Made by a program: the position numbers and the translations under genes
The notes under the pieces: generated by a model
Databases searched by the model: none
What the model was told of the DNA's origin: nothing
Seen by the model: only the letters and a program-made list of their open reading frames with translations
In this document: positions 58,770-64,000 of the stretch, in pieces
Position numbering within the stretch: position 1 is the first letter of the stretch
Layout of the letters: the number at the start of each line of letters is the position of its first letter
DNA from: Leptidea sinapis
Taxonomy: Eukaryota; Arthropoda; Insecta; Lepidoptera; Pieridae
NCBI RefSeq assembly: GCF_905404315.1
Contig: NC_066265.1
Coordinates: 24,328,501 to 24,392,500, forward strand
Length of the DNA: 64,000 bases
Reading direction: 5' to 3'

Positions 58770-59025
58770 TTTGCCCCGAGTGATATATCGAATACAGGGT
58801 TCAAATCCCGGTAAGTGACAGCATTTATTGAATATGGATGTTTGTTTCCGAGTCATGCATGTTTAAATGTATTTATGTATGTTTATATGAATTTATGTAT
58901 GTTTAAGTAAGTATATTGTATTAAATATATAATTGTCTTGTAACCCATAACACAGGCTATATATGCTTAACTTGGGGCAAGATAATTTGTGTAAAAAATG
59001 TGTCAATATTATTATTATTATACAT
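58770..59025 (+). mobile_element. SINE-1 copy with an internal duplication
   Basis: AGGGTTCAAATCCCGGTAAG, CCGAGTCATGCATGTTTAAA, then ATTTATGTATGTTTA appears twice in a row (about 58870-58905), then TATTAAATATATAATTGTC and TTGGGGCAAGATAATTTGTG, with an ATT-repeat end. Confidence 0.8.
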
Positions 59026-60091
59026 ATTTCATTACAGAAATTTTAATTTTACAAACTGAACGCAGAGTGCTATTCGAAATATTTTAATAGTCTTTTAAAA
59101 AAATATAAAGGCTGCTAGATCGTTTATATGTAATTTGTAATTGACCAAAATCGCAGTTCATATTCAGTATCAAAAACAAACAAGAACACATTAGTAATGA
59201 CGCAATTTCGATCAGATTGTCAGATTCCGAGATGGAATCAGTAATCAGATGGAAGATGGAAGACGTAATTGAAGCCAATTCAAAAAAATCTAAACAGACA
59301 AAGCTTATATGAAAGAGTTGATACGAGTGGAAGAATCGGTACAACAATTGTATTAGGCCCGTACTGCCTCACTGTCTGGAAGACTCAAAGTTGCATCGCA
59401 AAAGAAATACATTAATTCTTCTCTATCTATCTCACATAAGTAACTAATCACACCATTCGTCCAAGAACGTCAGATTACCAACAACACAGTATAGTTTAAT
59501 ATGCAACGAATTTAATAGTTAATGTTCGCGACGCTGAGCAAGCCCGTGTGTTCGCAAATTACTCCACACTTATGCCCAAGAGGATGTGCCGTGTGGATTT
59601 ATGTGTGTACTTCTCCCAGCTCGCAATCTGATTTACAACACTCCTAAATAGATACTCGTTCACCAAAACTAATTTTACGTGTGTTGTAAATCAATCGATA
59701 GATAGATACGGAATGTTCGTTTCGTTTATCAATCAGTCGGGTTTACTTTGGGATTTTGTAAATGATCATCTGCTTTTGATTTTTGAGAGAATAAGACCCA
59801 ATACTCGAAGTTATAATAGAAACTCGTCAGCGGCGTAATAATAATGATATTTTTCTCGGGGTTTGATAATTGATCTTAAGGAAAATAATAGTTGCATATT
59901 CATAACCAATACTATAAGATAATGTTAAAAAAAGGTACGAAAGAAACTTGAAATGAAAGAATGAAAGTAAACATTTTTATCAACCAAATTCATCTTCATC
60001 ATCAATTAGTTTCTCCGCCTACGTTTTTCAGCACTTAGCGAATTTAGAGATACTGGGCATTCTAGCGTAATACAGTAATAGAAACAGTACA
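59026..60091. other. No gene or repeat recognised
   Basis: Unique sequence; modest GC at 59525-59640. Confidence 0.55.
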
Positions 60092-60300
60092 TTAACTTAC
60101 GTGACTAGAGCGCCCTAATCGATGCACGCACACATAAACACGATTTACACGACCGCTAAGCAATCTTAGGAAGACAAAACTATTAGTGCCACGCCGTACG
60201 CCGCCGAAACTGGTCACTGTCCCAGTTGAATTAGCTGCGGCGAACGTCCGCGTCGTTAATCTATTAATATGTAGCAACCCTAATGTTCCGCTCATACCCC
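60092..60300 (-). other. CpG-rich block with a 67-codon - strand frame and donor
   Basis: CpG is frequent here. On the - strand an ATG at 60295 opens a 67-codon frame (ending 60092) rich in arginine, threonine and serine. A consensus donor, CAC|GTAAGT, lies at its end, so the last codons could be intronic. It may be a first exon of a - strand transcript, a regulatory block or part of an old repeat. There is no recognised domain. Confidence 0.25.
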
Positions 60301-60390
60301 AGACGTAGGTATAAATGTCAAAGAAACCGCTGAGTTGTACTACTGTTCTATTCCTTGTATTGTAATTTTGTGATAAGTAAGCTTAGCGCC

Positions 60391-60545
60391 ACAAGATGGA
60401 CCGACGATCTGGTCAAGATCGCCGGAATACGTTGGATGAGTGCAGCGCAGGACCGATCGTCATGGCGATCTTTGGGGGTGGCCTTTGTCAAGCTGTGGAC
60501 GTCTTCCAGCTGATGATAATCATGACAATGAAACTTAGCGCCAAT
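60391..60545 (+). pseudogene. RTE-type LINE C-terminal relic with 3' end
   Basis: A single open frame reads TRWTDDLVKIAGIRW and WMSAAQDRSSWRSLG, then VAFVKLWTSSS and stop (TGA 60511-60513). This is the C-terminus typical of RTE-like retrotransposons in insects (usual form RWSDD...W..AAQDR..WR..GEAYVQQWT). TGATGATAATCATGACAATG follows, the TGA-rich 3' end of such elements. All of the upstream protein is missing: a 5'-truncated insertion. Confidence 0.75.
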
Positions 60546-62394
60546 AGCCATAGCGATGGAATAACTGATAGGTTTTCAAACTATAATTTCTAATCTAATG
60601 GCTATATCAAATACAGATTAACTTGAAAGAACAGTAAAAAAGTTGATTAGTATGTGTTATTCTGGTAACTTCATTTATCACTAATTCACTTCAACGTCTG
60701 TTAATTAATAATTAAATTGTAGCAGATAATGTTATGATATGGATACTTTTCCCAACTTCATAATGAAAATTCTTCAGACCGTTAAAAGTTTCGCCAATGA
60801 TTTTGTAACATACGTTGCCGACCCAGAATATTTACGACATTCTCATCATTTTTAACATTGTTTTGAATTTTCTAAATGAATGAGGTCTTGGTTTCTATTG
60901 CATTAATTTTCTCGTTCAATTATCAAGTAATAAATATTCAACAAAACGTCTGAAGTACGGATAAAGAAGTACGGTTTTAACTTTTTAATACGATAATAAT
61001 TATTATCTAAGAATACATGAATTGTTTAATGTTGAGATTTTATGTAAATTTAAATGCAAATAAGATTTAACAATAATTTGAAAATCCATTATGCTTTTAT
61101 TGTGTTGTTTCGGAGGAGTTTTGGCAACAAACACCGCGACACGAGAATAAGAGACATCAATACAATATGTCCATGTAATAATTGCCACGACCTAGCCGTC
61201 TACAACAATATTATTTTTACCTTATGTTTTGAGTATTATCATTTCAACATACTTATTACATTTGATAATCGAAGCACTTGTGGTTGTAATCACGACGGCT
61301 GCCTGCTTGAAGGTAGCTACTGAAAATCAGTGGTAGGTTATACCAAACTAATATGCTGAGTAGCAAACCTTTTTGGGACAAAACACTGCAAACTACACCT
61401 TATAATGTTGATCTAGAATAAGTCTTACTTTTTTTTTCTTTGGTTCTTAATGTATATTATATTCGTAATTATTTAGATAAGTTTTTCATATTGTTTGTAA
61501 ATGTTTTCCTGTATTTGTAGGGTTTGTTTTCAAATAAAGATAGACATAGATACTTACTTACTTACTATTAAAAAATCGTAATCTCCAATAACGTTGTTAC
61601 TAAAATTTGTATGTCGATTTATTGGCTGTGCGACAACCAAATTTGAAAACTATGTAACCACGATACATGCAAATTAATAAATTTCATTTCAAGAATCAAA
61701 TTGTAATTTTTGGAACATCTTTTGATATTTTCCCAACATAGATTTGCTTCCTATGTAAATTTATAGATATTTCATTCACACGTCCCACAGCATTCAAAAC
61801 AAAGCGAGCTTGATACAATGAAGAATGATAAAGATTTTTGAACGTTTACTTTCCGCTGTGAAGCCTTAAAAAATAAAACGAAGAAAGAATGAAGCGTTTA
61901 AACGTCGACAAGATACAAACAAAATAACAGTTGGAGGTTGCTAACGACAGAAAACTCTACAATTTTTCACTCTTTTCGGCTACGTCGAAGGACCACTCAA
62001 CCCAATTCCTTTCATATCTATGACAGCTGGAATTCTAGGGGCTTTTAAAGAAATCTATTCATTTTGACCTGAAGACGGTGGGGAAGTTAATAAGGGGGGC
62101 TGAATTCGCGGTGAGACGCATCATCATTACAATTCAATTTTGAGGGAAAATATCCGTGACGAGGTCCTTCGCGCTATTATTCTATTTATACGATTTTTTA
62201 TTAGCTTCACTTTTATATCTTTGTATCTCGATATCATTGTTTAGTAAAATCTATTCTTTTTGAATGTTTATATCTAGTACTAGAGAATGAATTCTGCGTA
62301 TTTGAAAAATTAAGTCTACTTTTGTAAAGCGTTTTATATAATTTGTTTTTAACTTTCACAATTTACTGTTTAATGTTTGTAAAAACCTTCGATA
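60546..62394. other. No gene recognised
   Basis: AT-rich. The 89-codon + frame at 61054-61323 is Asn/His/Cys-rich and is opposed by another frame; neither looks real. 61900-62180 is GC-richer and unique. Confidence 0.5.
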
Positions 62395-62569
62395 ATTTAT
62401 ACGTACGATAAAAACAGGCCAGGAGTGCGTGACAAGCTATGTCTTACACTCTTCATTTCTATTAACACTTTGTGTTAGTGTGCGTGAATTGCTCAAAATA
62501 GGAGTTAGTTCTAAAGTCTATTTTTTTCGACGTTTTCACAGCTGTCATAGTCTATCTAGACGTATAAAT
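62395..62569. mobile_element. MITE H, shortened copy
   Basis: Right terminus ATAGTCTATCTAGACGTATA is intact; the left has only ATTTATACGT. GGAGTGCGTGACAAGCTATG and TTAGTGTGCGTGAATTGCTC are inside, in opposite orientation to the 20846 copy. Confidence 0.7.
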
Positions 62570-63779
62570 GATCTAAGGTAAAAACGTGAATTAACTCATT
62601 GTACTTACACAACCAAAAAATAAGATGATGAAAATAATTGAGTTATTATATTAAAACCAAACGGTGCTAACAATATTTTTCTCAATAGAAGAGAAATAAA
62701 ATATCTTTGATACTCTAAGCATTTCAATGCTGAAGAAAATCCCTTATTCATTAATTAGTTAACGATCTCAATCTAATTATCACACAGTTGAAGCGTAAAA
62801 GCTGTTTGATTCTTTATTTCTTTTGATACTGTAAATCTTTATAATTACTCTAAAGATTGTCCCTAATCCGTAAAATTCCGAATCGAGATAATAAGCGCTC
62901 CATCTACGTCGTTCCCTCGTCTAATTTATTCGTTTCATTTTTGGTAGTGGCTATATATTACTCTATAGACATAGATTGGATACTAATAAAATTCCTATTT
63001 TTAATTGTAAGCGGAGGATGCCTAGTTTTATTAGTTTTAGAAAGTTAATTATGAACTTGCAACCTGTTTTAGTTCGAGACGAGAGTAGCTTAAGCCTTAT
63101 TCCATTGTTCCAGGCTATTTAACTATAGCAATGGTTCATTTTGCCTAGTAATTAAATATTATACATTTTTCTGTTAGTAGCGTATTTTAATCTGACTAAA
63201 ATGCGCACAGTTCCACGGATACTCGAACTTCGAAGGTCTATTTCCGAAAGCTCAGTGATTTCATAAATTTTAATTTGGGGGAGAAAATGTTTGTAATATC
63301 AGTCAGTTATTAAAATTATTGTAATTTCTCTTTCTAATATTTAATTCAATTTATTATTTATATAAGTATACAAAATTTAAATAAATACTTTTTAAAAGAA
63401 TAAAATGCATGTAATAATAATTGACTTTTTATGATTATAATTTATGGAAACGACGTTAAATGTTTTTTTTTTAATTTTAAGATTATGTAACTTAAAAAAA
63501 TTCTTTTTATTTTCTTTAAATATCTTCTTCACTAGGAATCCTTTATTTTATTGCCTTTTTGCCTTTATTTTCTCCCATGTAACTGAATATATAATATTCT
63601 TGATATTCTTCTTTGGAGAAACATTAATTATTAAGAAATAGACCAAAACTTACTAATATAAAACTTTCTCTTTATTTTTAACTCGTATAATGTTAGGCTT
63701 ATGTTAAGTTAATGTAACTAACAATAAAATAAGTTTTTTTTTTTTATTTGGTTTAATGTCATTCTGGTATCCAAATGTT
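62570..63779. other. No gene recognised
   Basis: AT-rich, with T runs. An acceptor-like TTGTTCCAG at 63105-63113 is followed by a stop in phase 0. Confidence 0.55.
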
Positions 63780-63960
63780 TGCACGAGACTCGTGCCAGAT
63801 TTTGGCGAGGCAACATGTCCTGAGGATGCCTCGTGTAGAGGCGAAGCACGTGTTGAATTGTTTAAAAGACAAATATTGGCGGAATTAACACGAAAGAAAA
63901 CTCAAAAAATTTGGATAATTATGGATTTCCGCAAAGTAACGCCTAATTCAATAAATTTTC
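63780..63960. mobile_element. Fold-back element F, copy 3 (one arm)
   Basis: GAGGATGCCTCGTGTAGAGG, CGAAGCACGTGTTGAATTG, ATATTGGCGGAATTAACACG and GGATTTCCGCAAAGTAACGC. Only the right arm and centre are present. The 72-codon frame across it is a shadow. Confidence 0.7.
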
Positions 63961-64000
63961 ATTCTGTAATTTAGTTTGAGAATAAAAGGCTTATTAATTT

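Noticed and set aside
1..64000. Bacterial-type operon, defence system or integrated phage
   Set aside because: No long frames, ribosome binding sites or gene clusters; all readable protein pieces are eukaryotic transposable-element relics.

Overview
This window looks like nuclear DNA of an insect, most likely a butterfly or moth. It is AT-rich, has no long open reading frames, and is crowded with short interspersed repeats, remnants of non-LTR retrotransposons, mariner relics and inverted-repeat elements of kinds I associate with Lepidoptera. The order-level call rests on recognising repeat sequences. No species can be named from the sequence alone. There is no operon structure, CRISPR array, phage or bacterial gene.

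The only plausible host gene runs on the + strand. A GC-rich block (about 6280-6954) looks like a promoter plus first exon. It ends in an ATG in strong context that abuts a consensus splice donor (ATG 6952-6954, GTAAGT from 6955). At 52325-52381 there is a 57-nt open segment with a good acceptor before it and a GTAAGT donor after it. It is in the same phase and adds 19 codons. Joined, the two give a protein N-terminus of M plus VSESSLLECSNGRYTASET, separated by a putative intron of about 45.4 kb that fills most of the window. I do not recognise the protein. Two places inside this model (25927/25928 and 52324/52325) read as a polypyrimidine-AG acceptor immediately followed by a donor-like GT, the form of a recursive (ratchet) splice site.

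The rest is repeats. The commonest is a ~310-bp element (family A, 13 copies or fragments) with a conserved internal hairpin. Two tRNA-derived SINE families are present: SINE-1, with a conserved tail and ATT-rich end, and SINE-2, with the head GGCTCAGTTGGTAAGAGCG. There are several copies of one APE/RT-type LINE with TTCCATAAAAA 3' ends, a second LINE RT fragment, two RTE-type 3' ends, two different mariner transposase relics, a THAP-containing inverted-repeat element, a frameshifted relic carrying RPDG and WDPTC motifs, three MITE families, a fold-back family, and a four-unit 103-105 bp tandem array.

Layout: 1-6.2 kb repeats; 6.28-6.95 kb putative first exon; 7-52 kb putative intron with nested repeats, including a G-quadruplex-prone GC island at 22.44-22.62 kb; 52.3 kb small exon; 52.4-64 kb further intronic or intergenic DNA with SINEs, fold-back copies and a CpG-rich block near 60.1-60.3 kb. 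Everything rests on reading by eye; no alignment or database search was run.
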